From Cumulibacter soli (GTDB lineage Bacteria > Actinomycetota > Actinomycetes > Mycobacteriales > Antricoccaceae), in contig NZ_SMSG01000004.1 in assembly GCF_004382795.1 (NCBI RefSeq), forward strand, positions 298,381-362,380: a DNA stretch of 64,000 nt, written 5' to 3'. The notes under the pieces are model-generated. The model searched no databases. It was not told where the DNA came from and worked only from the letters and a program-made list of their open reading frames with translations. Position numbers and translations under genes: made by a program. Below, one piece after another: positions 48,745-60,776 of this stretch. Each line of letters begins with the position of its first letter. The stretch's first letter is position 1.

Positions 48745-49968
48745 TCATCCTGAACAGGCGAGCGAACCTTGTTCATCCTTCAAAGTCAGGATCCGCAATG
48801 CGGCAGCATCGACCTTCTCGGCGAATTGTGGATCGTTGTCATACTTCGCGAGCGCATCCGAATTCATCTCGACTGCCTGGTTCGGATCAGCGGTCAGTAC
48901 GACGTCTCCGCCAGCGTCGACGAACCTGGTGAGCCGCTGCCCGACCGGTACGTCGGAGACCGAGGCTGCGGCGCCCAGATCGTCGCTCATGACAACACCG
49001 TCGAAGCCAAGATCGTCGCGGAGTAGGTCGGTGATGATCGGCGCCGAGAAGGCCGCGTTGTTATCGGGGTCGATCGAGGGATAGATAGCGGTGGAGACCA
49101 TGATGATCGGCGCACCGTCGGCGATCGCAGCCTCGAACGGCGCTAGCGCCGGGTCGTCCGGGGTCGTGGTCGGATCACTGATCCCATCGGTCGTGACGTC
49201 CGTGTTTCCTTGTATACGTCCGATCCCTGGGAAATGCTTTACGGTCGGTAAAATCCCGCCGTCCTGCATCCCCTTCATGAAGGCGATCATGGGCGGAGTA
49301 ACAGCATCGGGGGTGGTGCCGTACTGACGCCCAAACTGCCCGATCGGCGCGTTCGCGGCTCCAATATCGGCGGGGACGACGTCAGCGACAGGCGCGAGGT
49401 TGATGTCGATGCCAGCCTCTACTAGCGACGCGGCCCAGGTCTCCGCCTGCGTCTGCAGGTCGACCGGGTCCATCGCCGCCTGCTCAACCGCGGCGGGAAT
49501 GTTCGCGACCGTGCCACCACGCAGCTGCTGAACCTCACCACCCTCCTGGTCGATAGCGACCCAGGTGTCGACGTCGCCCGACAGCTCGTGGATTTGCGCG
49601 CTGGCCGCGGCGGTTGTCTCGATACTCGGCCATCCGCCAAGCAAGAACACACCAGACGCATTACCCTCGCTGATCTGAGCGGCTGCGGCATCGACCGAAT
49701 CTGGCGTCATCGCCACGAGCACGAGCTGGGCAATCTTCTCCTTCGGCGCTAGGTCCGCAGCGGTCTGCTGCGCGCAACTGAGCGGTGCGTCAGACGATGT
49801 CGGCGCGGCGGACGTCGATGCTTCAGCAGAACTCGGCGGGTTCGTTTCACTGGCACCGGCGCTGTTGGCGCCGGTGCTACTAGCGTCCGCTGAATCTGCG
49901 GACCCATCGGTGCAACCGACGAGCGTCAGCAATGCCACGGCAGTCAGTGCGGTGACGCGTTGGCGCAC
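48745..49968 (-). CDS. Glycoside hydrolase family 3 lipoprotein (NagZ-like)
   Basis: The 407-aa product has a lipoprotein signal (lipobox LTLVGC, Cys at about residue 19), then a Ser/Ala linker and a GH3 N-terminal TIM barrel. Substrate-binding KHFPG and nucleophile-region GFDGVVMSDDLG are present. After KHFPG the sequence reads IGRIQGNTDV where NagZ enzymes carry the acid/base Asp-Ser-His loop, so the usual His is missing. GTG 49968 has GAGGAG 6 nt upstream. It is probably extracytoplasmic and acts on cell-wall or surface glycans, if active. Confidence 0.83.
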   Translation of the reverse strand: MRQRVTALTAVALLTLVGCTDGSADSADASSTGANSAGASETNPPSSAEASTSAAPTSSDAPLSCAQQTAADLAPKEKIAQLVLVAMTPDSVDAAAAQISEGNASGVFLLGGWPSIETTAAASAQIHELSGDVDTWVAIDQEGGEVQQLRGGTVANIPAAVEQAAMDPVDLQTQAETWAASLVEAGIDINLAPVADVVPADIGAANAPIGQFGRQYGTTPDAVTPPMIAFMKGMQDGGILPTVKHFPGIGRIQGNTDVTTDGISDPTTTPDDPALAPFEAAIADGAPIIMVSTAIYPSIDPDNNAAFSAPIITDLLRDDLGFDGVVMSDDLGAAASVSDVPVGQRLTRFVDAGGDVVLTADPNQAVEMNSDALAKYDNDPQFAEKVDAAALRILTLKDEQGSLACSG

Positions 49969-50159
49969 GGCGTACTCCTCGAATCGGCTTGAGTCCACCT
50001 TAAGCGAACCTCGTGGCCACGACGTTTGTCCTGCACCACACGCGAGCTATCCACAGCACCGGCGATTGTCCACAGCGCGCCTCGAAGAGGTTCTGATTGG
50101 TCGCTGGACGTGGTGTCGTAGCCGTATCCGAGGACCACCGACGCAAGGAGAAAAACTCG

Positions 50160-50483
50160 ATGAGCGGACCCAAGATCGACGTTGAACAGGTGCAGGTATC
50201 GATCGGTGTCGTGGACGACGCGATCGCGCAGATGAACGCGGTCACGAGCAAGGTCCTCGCGCAGGCGGATGCCGCACAAGCGGCGATGACCGCGCCGGCG
50301 GGCCAGATCACCGCGGGCGCATTCAGCGACCTCGGCGGTGCGGGTAAAGCGCTCGCCGAGGAACTCGATCGACTACGGGTCGACCTCGGCTCGCTGATCA
50401 CCGTGGCCGAGTCCGGGTCTGATCAGGCCACCGCCGCCGCACAGCAAGGAGGTCTCGCTGCCACTGTTGCCGCCGGAATCTGA
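50160..50483 (+). CDS. Orphan WXG100-like small protein, first of a pair
   Basis: The 107-aa helical product has Esx-like length but no W-X-G turn; a Gly/Ala-rich turn (TAPAGQITAGAF) occupies the middle. ATG 50160 has AAGGAG 9 nt upstream. It is followed 27 bp later by a small protein with an IWNG turn, the usual layout for an ESX heterodimer. It is 43 kb from the ESX core, so it would be exported in trans if at all. Confidence 0.65.
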   Translation: MSGPKIDVEQVQVSIGVVDDAIAQMNAVTSKVLAQADAAQAAMTAPAGQITAGAFSDLGGAGKALAEELDRLRVDLGSLITVAESGSDQATAAAQQGGLAATVAAGI

Positions 50484-50510
50484 CTTTCTCATCGAAATAT
50501 AAGGAGTGTC

Positions 50511-50804
50511 GTGCCCCTCATCGCCTTCAACACCGAACACATCGCCGATATCGCCAACGCCACGCAGGCCCACCGCAGCGAGTGGGACGCCATCTGGAAC
50601 GGGGTGCGCAGCAAACTTGGCGACGTTATCAGCGAGGCCCTCGACGCCGCTACGGGCCTCAGCCTGGACGAACGCACCGTGAGCTATCACCAGAAGTCAG
50701 ACCTCTACACGCAGCAACTGCTCGCCCGCGCACAGGCGACTGCCAGCATCGGGCAGATCGCCCAGGACACCGGGATCGCAATGGTCAAGACGCTCAGCGG
50801 CTAG
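50511..50804 (+). CDS. Orphan WXG100-like small protein, second of a pair
   Basis: The 97-aa product keeps W-N-G (EWDAIWNGVRSKL) near residue 25-30 and long flanking helices. GTG 50511 has AAGGAG at 4 nt. No signal peptide is present, consistent with ESX export. The partner gene is immediately upstream. The short gap and strong SD sites argue for balanced expression of both. Confidence 0.65.
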   Translation: MPLIAFNTEHIADIANATQAHRSEWDAIWNGVRSKLGDVISEALDAATGLSLDERTVSYHQKSDLYTQQLLARAQATASIGQIAQDTGIAMVKTLSG

Positions 50805-50832
50805 CGCGCTAGCCCCGAGCCGCGGCCGCCGG

Positions 50833-52131
50833 TCAACGATAACGAAGCGGGCTCTGCTCGACGTTCGCGTCGTCCCCTATCCGAATGTCGGCGGCGATCG
50901 CGCCGTCCGCCCGAAGTTCGCGCAGTCGGGTGACCACGCGCTCACGCAACGCCGTGGGGCTGATCGTGTTCAGGTAGATCTTCGTGCCGCCCTCGAATCC
51001 GGCGAGGGTGGAGACGCGCCATTTGATCATGATTCGCCACGGCATGGCGACGTCGACGCCGGGCGGCTGGTGATGCCACTCCTCGTTACACGGAACGTCC
51101 GGCCCGCCCGCGGAATGCAGCGCATGCAGCAGGTCTGACATACCACGGATCTCTTGTGCCGCGTGGTCCCACGGAGCGCAGTGTTCGCTGCGCGAGAAGA
51201 GTTCAAGGGTCGGGTAACGGTGCCCGAAGCCGGCGAACGCTATCGCGTGGTCGTTCTCGGCGATGATCAGATTGTGCTCGCGCGCGTAGTCGACACCGGC
51301 CTCGTTGTAGATCTGCGGGTTGACCCGCGCCCGGCCAAGTTCCAACTCGACCTGGACTCCGCGCTCGTCGATCGCCACTACCTGCTTATGCAAATGATCG
51401 AACGAAGCGCCGGCGGGCTTGAGCCAGTTCTGGAATGCGGCAACGTATTGCGCGTGCGGATTGCGCTCGTAGAGATCACGTATCGCGTCGATGGTGAATG
51501 CGACGTACTGGTGATGCTCGTCGACGTTCAGCGTTCCAGACGACGCCAACTGAGAGTCGTTGCTTGCCTCGTCGGCGTAGTGTCGGCGCGCAACGATGAC
51601 GTCGTGCGTTCCGCCGAAGAAGGCACTCGCGTCGCGCTCCAGCAGCGCGTCGTCACTGAGACCGTCGCGTTGATCGGCGCGGACCTTGGTCGTCAGCAGT
51701 TCCAACACGTGCTCGCGACCGGCGGGATCAGCGAGGTACGCCGTCATCCGGGCACGATCCGCCGCCCGGATCCGGTAGTCGTAGTTGGCGCGCCAGTACT
51801 CCAGCGGCAGAATCTCATACAGGTTCGGGATCCGGCGAAATTCAGCGAGCGAGGAAAGAACCGCACCGAGAGGTAGCCCGTGCTGACTGACCCAGCGACC
51901 AGCGGTGAGGGACACACGGGACTTCTCCGGCGGAGTCTGCACGTACCGATCGCTGCAGAACGCACAGGCCGAGGTACGCGCCGCTTCGTCCAGCGGCTTG
52001 GGTGCGACAGCGGTCAGGCCGAGCGGGCGATCCCCACGACCCGGCACCGTCCACACCTGAGTGCCGGTAAACGGGTTGACCTGCTTGAAAGTACCGTCGG
52101 CCATCTCGCGCAGATAGTCAGTAGGACCCAT
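50833..52131 (-). CDS. DUF4921-like protein related to GalT nucleotidyltransferases
   Basis: The 432-aa product resembles galactose-1-phosphate uridylyltransferase. An N-terminal zinc-type pair C56-x-x-C59 (ACAFC) and an H246-L-H248-K-Q250 string match the GalT CxxC and HPHxQ landmarks. Actinobacterial DUF4921 proteins have this profile, but their substrate is not known to me. ATG 52131 has AAGGGG upstream; an in-frame start at 52218 lacks support. Its leader contains three 28-bp repeats. Confidence 0.72.
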   Translation of the reverse strand: MGPTDYLREMADGTFKQVNPFTGTQVWTVPGRGDRPLGLTAVAPKPLDEAARTSACAFCSDRYVQTPPEKSRVSLTAGRWVSQHGLPLGAVLSSLAEFRRIPNLYEILPLEYWRANYDYRIRAADRARMTAYLADPAGREHVLELLTTKVRADQRDGLSDDALLERDASAFFGGTHDVIVARRHYADEASNDSQLASSGTLNVDEHHQYVAFTIDAIRDLYERNPHAQYVAAFQNWLKPAGASFDHLHKQVVAIDERGVQVELELGRARVNPQIYNEAGVDYAREHNLIIAENDHAIAFAGFGHRYPTLELFSRSEHCAPWDHAAQEIRGMSDLLHALHSAGGPDVPCNEEWHHQPPGVDVAMPWRIMIKWRVSTLAGFEGGTKIYLNTISPTALRERVVTRLRELRADGAIAADIRIGDDANVEQSPLRYR

Positions 52132-52144
52132 CGTTGCCCCTTCT

Positions 52145-52228
52145 GTCCCGCGTTGGGGACACACCATCGCAAGTCCCGCCTTGGGAACACACCCTCCCAC
52201 GTCCCGCGCGGAACTCACCGTCGCGAGA
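52145..52228. repeat. Three tandem 28-bp degenerate direct repeats
   Basis: Copies begin at 52145, 52173 and 52201, each with GTCCCGC at its start and a CACAC or CTCAC further in. The period is exactly 28 bp and is not a multiple of three. The repeats lie just upstream of the DUF4921-like start on the minus strand, so they may bind a regulator or be a decayed minisatellite. They are too few and too divergent for a CRISPR array. Confidence 0.65.
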
Positions 52229-52246
52229 CGGGCGTTGCCAATCCAG

Positions 52247-52304
52247 AGTGGGGTTCGGGTTCGACAGCGGGAAGGTTTCCCTACAGTCGAACCCGAACCC
52301 CACT
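52247..52304. terminator. Large hairpin (19-bp arms) downstream of asd
   Basis: Arms AGTGGGGTTCGGGTTCGAC (52247-52265) and GTCGAACCCGAACCCCACT (52286-52304) are perfect complements. The spacer holds a nested GGGAA/TTCCC stem. It lies about 100 bp past the asd stop on the minus strand and is the best terminator candidate for lysC-asd. The arms recall a tRNA T-arm sequence, but no tRNA fold surrounds them. Confidence 0.65.
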
Positions 52305-52406
52305 GTGGAACGAGAATTCCCTCGTCGGTCAGCGCACGAGCCGCGCGATGCTCAACGCACCGGCAGCGCGATGCGCGCTATCGACCGGGATGGCTCGCCG
52401 CAGGCG

Positions 52407-54712
<2,306 letters not shown>

Positions 54713-54954
54713 TCAAACACACCTCCGTATACGCAAACGACCCGTTCTATATGCGCGAGCGGGCCGTCGACCTCTAGTTGAATCTGTCCGCAGGGACCGA
54801 CGGTCGCGTCCGAACCCGCAAAGGCCGATTGTACGCAGGGATCGCAGATTCTCTCCCAAAAGATCATGGAGTCCGACACATCTCACGCCGACCCAGAGCG
54901 ACTCATCGAACGACGTGTCGGGCACTCGCGCTTCCTGCCCAGACGAGCGACCCC

Positions 54955-55056
54955 GCGGATTACTGCCCCACCGGAAGTCCCCGCGCCCGCGGATTATTGG
55001 CCGAGCGAAAGTCCCGGCGCTCGCGGATTATTGGCCGGGCGGAAGTCCCGATCCCC
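54955..55056. repeat. Three tandem 34-bp repeats reaching into the MFS gene end
   Basis: Copies start at 54955, 54989 and 55023, each with GCGGATTA at its head and AAGTCCC near the middle. The third copy lies at and inside the C-terminal codons of the transporter. The repeats sit in the 315-bp gap between the lysC start and the transporter stop, where no other gene is supported. Their period is 34 bp, not a multiple of three. Confidence 0.7.
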
Positions 55057-56497
55057 GCCGTCCGCCAGGCGCATACTGGCCGGGTTCGAGCGCACCTGCA
55101 TCGACGGGGTCTACCGCTTCGCTCGAGTCACCAGCGCCCGCGGGTATGTCATCGTCCGACAGCCGCAGTTCGACGTCGTCACCGGTCAACCGGTACCCGC
55201 GGATCAACAGCAAGCTCACGACGAAGAACACGGCCGGCAGCACGGTGAATGCGACGACGATCGCAGTCATCGCGGGATTCCGCGGCCCATCGGCGGTGAG
55301 GCCGATACCCGGCTCATAGCTACCGATCGCCAACGCGAGCGCGAACATGCCGGTGCCGGCCGCCATCGTTACCGTGTCTATGGCGCCCCACACACCGCTG
55401 AATAGACCGATCCGGTTCACGCCGGTACGGCGGGCGTCTACGGCGGCCGTATCTGCGAGCATCGCGGACGGATACACCTGCGCCCCGGCATACCCCACAC
55501 CAAGGATCGCCGTGAGCACATAGAGCGCGTACTTGCCGACCGAAGGATCGGTCGTGAGCATCACGATCGCGTCAACCACCACGGCTGCAGCCATCAGCCC
55601 AGTCGAGAATCGGAAGCCGTTCTTCTTGCCGAATCGTCGCCCGATCCGGTTCCACAACGGCATCGTCACCAGGGCCGGACCAACGAACAGCACGAAGAGG
55701 ATCGATGCGCCCACATCGCTATTGAGGTAGTAGTTGGCGACGTAGTCGACCCCGGCAAGTAGGAGCCCGATCGAGATGTACTGAATCGCGTAACTGCACG
55801 CCAGGATGGTAAAGTCCCGGACCTTGATCACGCTGCGCATCTGACTCAGCAGCGAGCCCTCGTTGAACAGGACCGTCGAGCGTCGCGCATTGCGAGTACC
55901 GAAATACGCTCCCAAGACACCGATCGCGATTACTACTGCGATAAACCACCCCATCACCCGATAACCTTCGGCTCCGCCGACCGCATTTCGGATGGCTGGC
56001 GAGCCCGCGCCGCTGATCAGGATGGCGATGGCGAGGAACGCGACGCGAACGGTCTGAATCCTGGTGCGTTCGTGGTAGCTATCAGTCATTTCCGCCGGCA
56101 TCGCAAGGTAAGGCACCGTGAAAACGGCGACCGCCACCGAGCACAGCGAGTAAAAAATTGCGGCCCACCACGCTCCTCCAGCCGGACTCGACGTCACCCC
56201 GCTGAACAGCAGGCCAAAACACAGCGCCAGCACCAGCCCGCCACACAGGACGTAGGTCCGCCGCGAGCCGGAGCGCACGGCGGTGCGATCACTGATTCGA
56301 CCGACGATCGGACTAGTCACTACGTCCCAAATCTTGGGTGCGAACACGATGACACCGGCGAGCAGCGCCGAGATGCCGACTGTGTCCGTCAAGTACGGCA
56401 ACAGCAGCAGACCGGGAACCGTACCGAAGGCGCCACTGGCGAGCGCCCCCATCGCGTAGCCACTGCGCAATCCACGCCCCAGCGATTCGTCAGCCAT
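55028..56497 (-). CDS. MFS transporter (GPH sugar:cation symporter type)
   Basis: The 489-aa product has about 12 hydrophobic helices and a GPH-like layout (PYLTDTVGISALLAG at the N-terminus; PIVGRISDRT in the loop between helices 2 and 3). Substrates of GPH transporters are often glycosides or pentosides, but none is indicated by neighbours. ATG 56497 was chosen over 56515. The last 60 residues are Gly/Asp/Pro-rich and variable, and their terminal codons include part of a 34-bp tandem repeat, which suggests recent sequence change at the 3' end. Confidence 0.85.
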   Translation of the reverse strand: MADESLGRGLRSGYAMGALASGAFGTVPGLLLLPYLTDTVGISALLAGVIVFAPKIWDVVTSPIVGRISDRTAVRSGSRRTYVLCGGLVLALCFGLLFSGVTSSPAGGAWWAAIFYSLCSVAVAVFTVPYLAMPAEMTDSYHERTRIQTVRVAFLAIAILISGAGSPAIRNAVGGAEGYRVMGWFIAVVIAIGVLGAYFGTRNARRSTVLFNEGSLLSQMRSVIKVRDFTILACSYAIQYISIGLLLAGVDYVANYYLNSDVGASILFVLFVGPALVTMPLWNRIGRRFGKKNGFRFSTGLMAAAVVVDAIVMLTTDPSVGKYALYVLTAILGVGYAGAQVYPSAMLADTAAVDARRTGVNRIGLFSGVWGAIDTVTMAAGTGMFALALAIGSYEPGIGLTADGPRNPAMTAIVVAFTVLPAVFFVVSLLLIRGYRLTGDDVELRLSDDDIPAGAGDSSEAVDPVDAGALEPGQYAPGGRRGSGLPPGQ

Positions 56498-56616
56498 TCC
56501 AGCATTGTGTCCCACATCACTACTCGGCGGTAGGTGTTCTCGAGATCTACAGGATCTGGGTCACATCACGCCCCGGGTTTTCGCATCGCCGGTCACGTGC
56601 GTTATCGTGCTAGGTG

Positions 56617-56664
56617 ATGTACCGCGCACTACTTCTCCTTAGCCGCCGCGACGAGACCTTCTAG
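56617..56664 (+). CDS. leuL: leuA leader peptide with four consecutive leucine codons
   Basis: A 15-codon reading frame (MYRALLLLSRRDETF) begins at 56617, 161 bp upstream of leuA. Codons 5-8 are CTA CTT CTC CTT, all leucine. The stop lies inside an overlapping hairpin. This is the classic pattern of a leu attenuator leader, in which ribosome stalling at Leu codons under leucine starvation prevents terminator formation. TAGGTG just precedes the start and is a weak SD. Confidence 0.8.
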   Translation: MYRALLLLSRRDETF

Positions 56665-56685
56665 AGGTCGGCGCTCTCGTCGCGG
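56646..56685 (+). promoter_or_regulatory. leuA attenuator hairpins
   Basis: CCGCGACGAGA (56646-56656) pairs perfectly with TCTCGTCGCGG (56675-56685), an 11-bp stem. A smaller, partly overlapping stem GACCT/AGGTC (56655-56669) could compete with it. The left arm starts just past the Leu codons and overlaps the end of the leader frame, which fits a mechanism coupled to ribosome position. Which stem terminates and which antiterminates is not resolved by inspection. Confidence 0.65.
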
Positions 56686-56738
56686 TGTTAGCCATGTCTG
56701 CCGGTCGAGAATTTTCCCTTTCGCATCACGCGCAATGA

Positions 56739-58523
<1,785 letters not shown>

Positions 58524-58546
58524 TCCTGGTTAGCGCTCGAACGTCG

Positions 58547-58594
58547 CGGGCGGCGTCCGGATCCGGCACACCGGATCGGGGCGCCGCCCGTTTT
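58547..58594 (+). terminator. leuA intrinsic terminator
   Basis: CGGGCGGCG (58547-58555) pairs with CGCCGCCCG (58582-58590). Inner complementarity CCGGAT/ATCCGG-type extends the stem, and TTTT follows the right arm. It is 24 bp past the leuA stop. Confidence 0.85.
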
Positions 58595-58651
58595 CTCGTC
58601 CGGAGAGTCGGGTGCCGCGTTTGGCCGTGACCGTCTACCCGGCGAGCATCG

Positions 58652-58990
58652 CTAATCTGCGCGTTTGGCCTCAGTCGCGGCGATCATCGACGAATAGACC
58701 TCCTTGAGTGCCCGCCGCTGCGTTGCGGTGAGACCGGGGTCGGCGTCGATGGCGGCACGCACGCCCGGCAGTTCCTCATCGTCGGGTCGCAGGTCGTCGG
58801 GATCGAGCCCGAGCGAGCGAGCAATTTGCCGCAGTACGGCCTGGGACGGCTCCCGTACCCCGTGTTCGATCTGCGACAGATACGGATTGGAGATCCCCGC
58901 CATTGATGAGAGCTGACGCATGGTCATCGAGGCGAGTTCACGCTGTTTGCGGATCATCTCGCCAAGTGGCCCACTGGAATCCTCAGTCAT
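58652..58990 (-). CDS. XRE family HTH regulator next to PHA-granule genes
   Basis: The 112-aa product has a Cro/CI-type HTH at about residues 12-66 (SMTMRQLSSMAGISNPYLSQ, then IEHGVREPS) and a short helical tail. It is divergent from the phasin-like gene, and the gap holds a strong palindromic site. By context it likely represses the phasin gene, in analogy with phasin autoregulators such as PhaR; the families differ, so this is inference. ATG 58990 is preceded by GGGAGAGGGAC. Confidence 0.85.
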   Translation of the reverse strand: MTEDSSGPLGEMIRKQRELASMTMRQLSSMAGISNPYLSQIEHGVREPSQAVLRQIARSLGLDPDDLRPDDEELPGVRAAIDADPGLTATQRRALKEVYSSMIAATEAKRAD

Positions 58991-59171
58991 GTCCCTCTCC
59001 CGCTTTGCGCTACAGCCTCAATCGGTGACGCTCACTCAATCTAGTTGCGGCACGCGCGACTCGGCAGCCACCTGCATGCTTCGCTGCGTGAGTAGTAAAT
59101 CTGCTGATCGCCGCAGACAGCGACCACACCAGGGCGCTACCGTGAAGTGGTGAGCCAGATCACCTGAATAA

Positions 59172-59201
59172 GGTTAGCATCATCTGCTAACCCTGCTAAC
59201 C
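59172..59201. promoter_or_regulatory. Candidate operator GGTTAGCA-N5-TGCTAACC plus extra half-site
   Basis: GGTTAGCA (59172-59179) and TGCTAACC (59185-59192) form a perfect inverted repeat. A second TGCTAACC follows at 59194-59201. The cluster is 54 bp before the phasin-like start and 182 bp from the XRE regulator start, so it overlaps the likely phasin promoter. Three matched half-sites in 30 bp is far above chance. Confidence 0.75.
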
Positions 59202-59254
59202 TGGATGACGCAAGGGCGACGAACTCGCCGCCTGGATCAACCAATGGAGGAACC

Positions 59255-59539
59255 ATGGTCGCCGCCAACGCTAAGAACGAACTGCCAAAGATCGACTTCG
59301 ACGCCGCCGCCGAGCGCATCCGCAGCCTGAACGAGCAGGTTATCGAGCAGGCCAAGAAGCAGGGTAACACCAGCCTCGACGCCTGGGAGAAGGCCCTGCA
59401 GTCGGTTGTTGATTTCGAGAAGAAGGCCGCCGATGCCACTCAGCTCGACTTCGTGAAGGCGCTCACCGATGCGCACGTCACGTTCCTGAGCTCGGCTTCG
59501 GACGCCTACCTGAAGGCCGCGCGCGACCTGCTCAAGTAA
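59255..59539 (+). CDS. Phasin-like small helical protein
   Basis: The 94-aa product is Ala/Lys/Asp/Glu-rich, almost all helical and amphipathic, with no signal peptide. It resembles phasin family proteins that coat polyhydroxyalkanoate granules (VDFEKKAADATQLDFVKALT in the centre). ATG 59255 has GGAGG upstream. The neighbouring XRE regulator and PhaZ-like depolymerase support the PHA role. No PHA synthase gene is visible in the window. Confidence 0.7.
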   Translation: MVAANAKNELPKIDFDAAAERIRSLNEQVIEQAKKQGNTSLDAWEKALQSVVDFEKKAADATQLDFVKALTDAHVTFLSSASDAYLKAARDLLK

Positions 59540-59554
59540 GCACGTCGCACACCA

Positions 59555-59590
59555 ACCGTGCCCGCCAGCGAACACGCTGGCGGGCACGGT
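59555..59590 (+). terminator. Strong terminator after the phasin-like gene
   Basis: ACCGTGCCCGCCAGCG (59555-59570) and CGCTGGCGGGCACGGT (59575-59590) make a perfect 16-bp stem with a 4-nt loop. It lies 16 bp past the stop and suits a highly expressed single gene. Confidence 0.85.
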
Positions 59591-59609
59591 GGCGTCTGGC
59601 CACGAATTA

Positions 59610-59634
59610 CTGCCCCGCGTGCGAGACGGGGCAG
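59610..59634 (-). terminator. Hairpin after the PhaZ-like gene
   Basis: CTGCCCCG-N9-CGGGGCAG ends 4 bp from the stop of the minus-strand hydrolase. It is probably that gene's terminator and faces the phasin terminator on the other strand. Confidence 0.55.
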
Positions 59635-59637
59635 GGT

Positions 59638-60531
59638 CTAGGCGCTGCGGCTGATCCGGCGGCGCGCAGTCTTCTGCTCAGTGTCGACGTCCTCCCGAGC
59701 CTCGCGTTCCAGGAACTCCCGGATTAGGTCGGCAGAGAGTTTTGGCTTCTCCATCAGGAACAAGTGGCCACCGCCCTTGATTTCTTGGTATTCGCAATCG
59801 GGGATTCGCTTGGAAATGACCCAGCACGTCAATGGGTTCGTGATTGGGTCCTCGTCGCCGGCGAGCACCAAGGTCGGCATCCGAAGCGTCGGCAGGTACC
59901 AGAAACTACTGAACGTGCTCGCGGTCGTCAACTGCGCAAAGTACCCGGGGATCGATGGCCGCATCTGATGCCGCAGGTTGGATTGTTCGGCCACGAGTTC
60001 ACTGCCGGCATGCGCGTCGCCGCCGTACAAGAATGGCGCGATCATCGCCATGTACGAGCGCGAGTAGTAGCGCAATGGGGTCGCGAGCACAGATAGCGCC
60101 AAAGGATTGCCGAAGGTGACACCGATTCCTGCGGTCGTTCCGGCGAGTATCAGTCGCCGTACCCGCTGCGGGTACCGGAACGCGAACTCCTGAGACACCA
60201 TGCCGCCGAACGACAAGCCGAGGACGTCGACGCGGTCGAAGCCCAACTCGTCGAGTACGGCATCGAGGGTCTCGGCATACTTGTTCATGAACCAGGGCGG
60301 CCACGGGACAGTGGAGGCGCCGGCACCTGGATTGTCGAGCGTAATGACCGTATAGCCCTTGAGTTCGGATACGAGCGGAGCCCACAGGTCAAGTCCGGCG
60401 CCGAGCCCGTGCACCAACAGCAGCGGCGGACCCTCCCCGGTCACATTGACGCGTACGTGTACGTCGCCAACCCGGATCAGCTCGCCGGGAACGCGCTGAC
60501 TGCGCGGCGTCGTGCTCGTCAGGGAGGTCAT
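59638..60531 (-). CDS. PhaZ-like poly(3-hydroxyalkanoate) depolymerase (alpha/beta hydrolase)
   Basis: The 297-aa product has the alpha/beta hydrolase oxyanion string LLLVHGLGAGLDLW, the nucleophile elbow GLSFGG (Ser), and a late GGGHLFLMEKP with the catalytic His. PTLVLAGDEDPI carries the Asp. The string RRLILAGTTAGIG and the end pattern match intracellular PhaZ depolymerases more closely than generic hydrolases. ATG 60531 was chosen over 60564. The adjacent phasin-like and XRE genes support a PHA-granule role; a generic esterase remains possible. Confidence 0.7.
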   Translation of the reverse strand: MTSLTSTTPRSQRVPGELIRVGDVHVRVNVTGEGPPLLLVHGLGAGLDLWAPLVSELKGYTVITLDNPGAGASTVPWPPWFMNKYAETLDAVLDELGFDRVDVLGLSFGGMVSQEFAFRYPQRVRRLILAGTTAGIGVTFGNPLALSVLATPLRYYSRSYMAMIAPFLYGGDAHAGSELVAEQSNLRHQMRPSIPGYFAQLTTASTFSSFWYLPTLRMPTLVLAGDEDPITNPLTCWVISKRIPDCEYQEIKGGGHLFLMEKPKLSADLIREFLEREAREDVDTEQKTARRRISRSA

Positions 60532-60726
60532 TCCGGGTCTCGAATCTGTCGATGTAGGCATCACATGCCGGTGGCTTAATGTAGGCCCCGTTCACCTAAA
60601 TGGGGAGCGCGAACCGGCAAACAGCTACCTTGTCGTCACCGAAATGCAACCTACGCCATGGCCTAGTGGCGCTCCGCGTCGACTTCGACGTACTCGGCGA
60701 CGCCGTAGATTTCACTGCGAACACGA

Positions 60727-60759
60727 CGTGGGGGCCTCGCATTAAGCGAGGCCCCCACG
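60727..60759 (-). terminator. Terminator after the MscS/CmpX-like gene
   Basis: CGTGGGGGCCTCGC (60727-60740) and GCGAGGCCCCCACG (60746-60759) form a perfect 14-bp stem with a 5-nt loop. It is 17 bp past the stop of the minus-strand membrane protein. It also separates that gene from the PhaZ-like gene. Confidence 0.8.
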
Positions 60760-60776
60760 CGGTTAGTTCCTAGCCG

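Noticed and set aside
52145..52228. Short CRISPR array
   Set aside because: Only three divergent copies, contiguous, and no cas genes.
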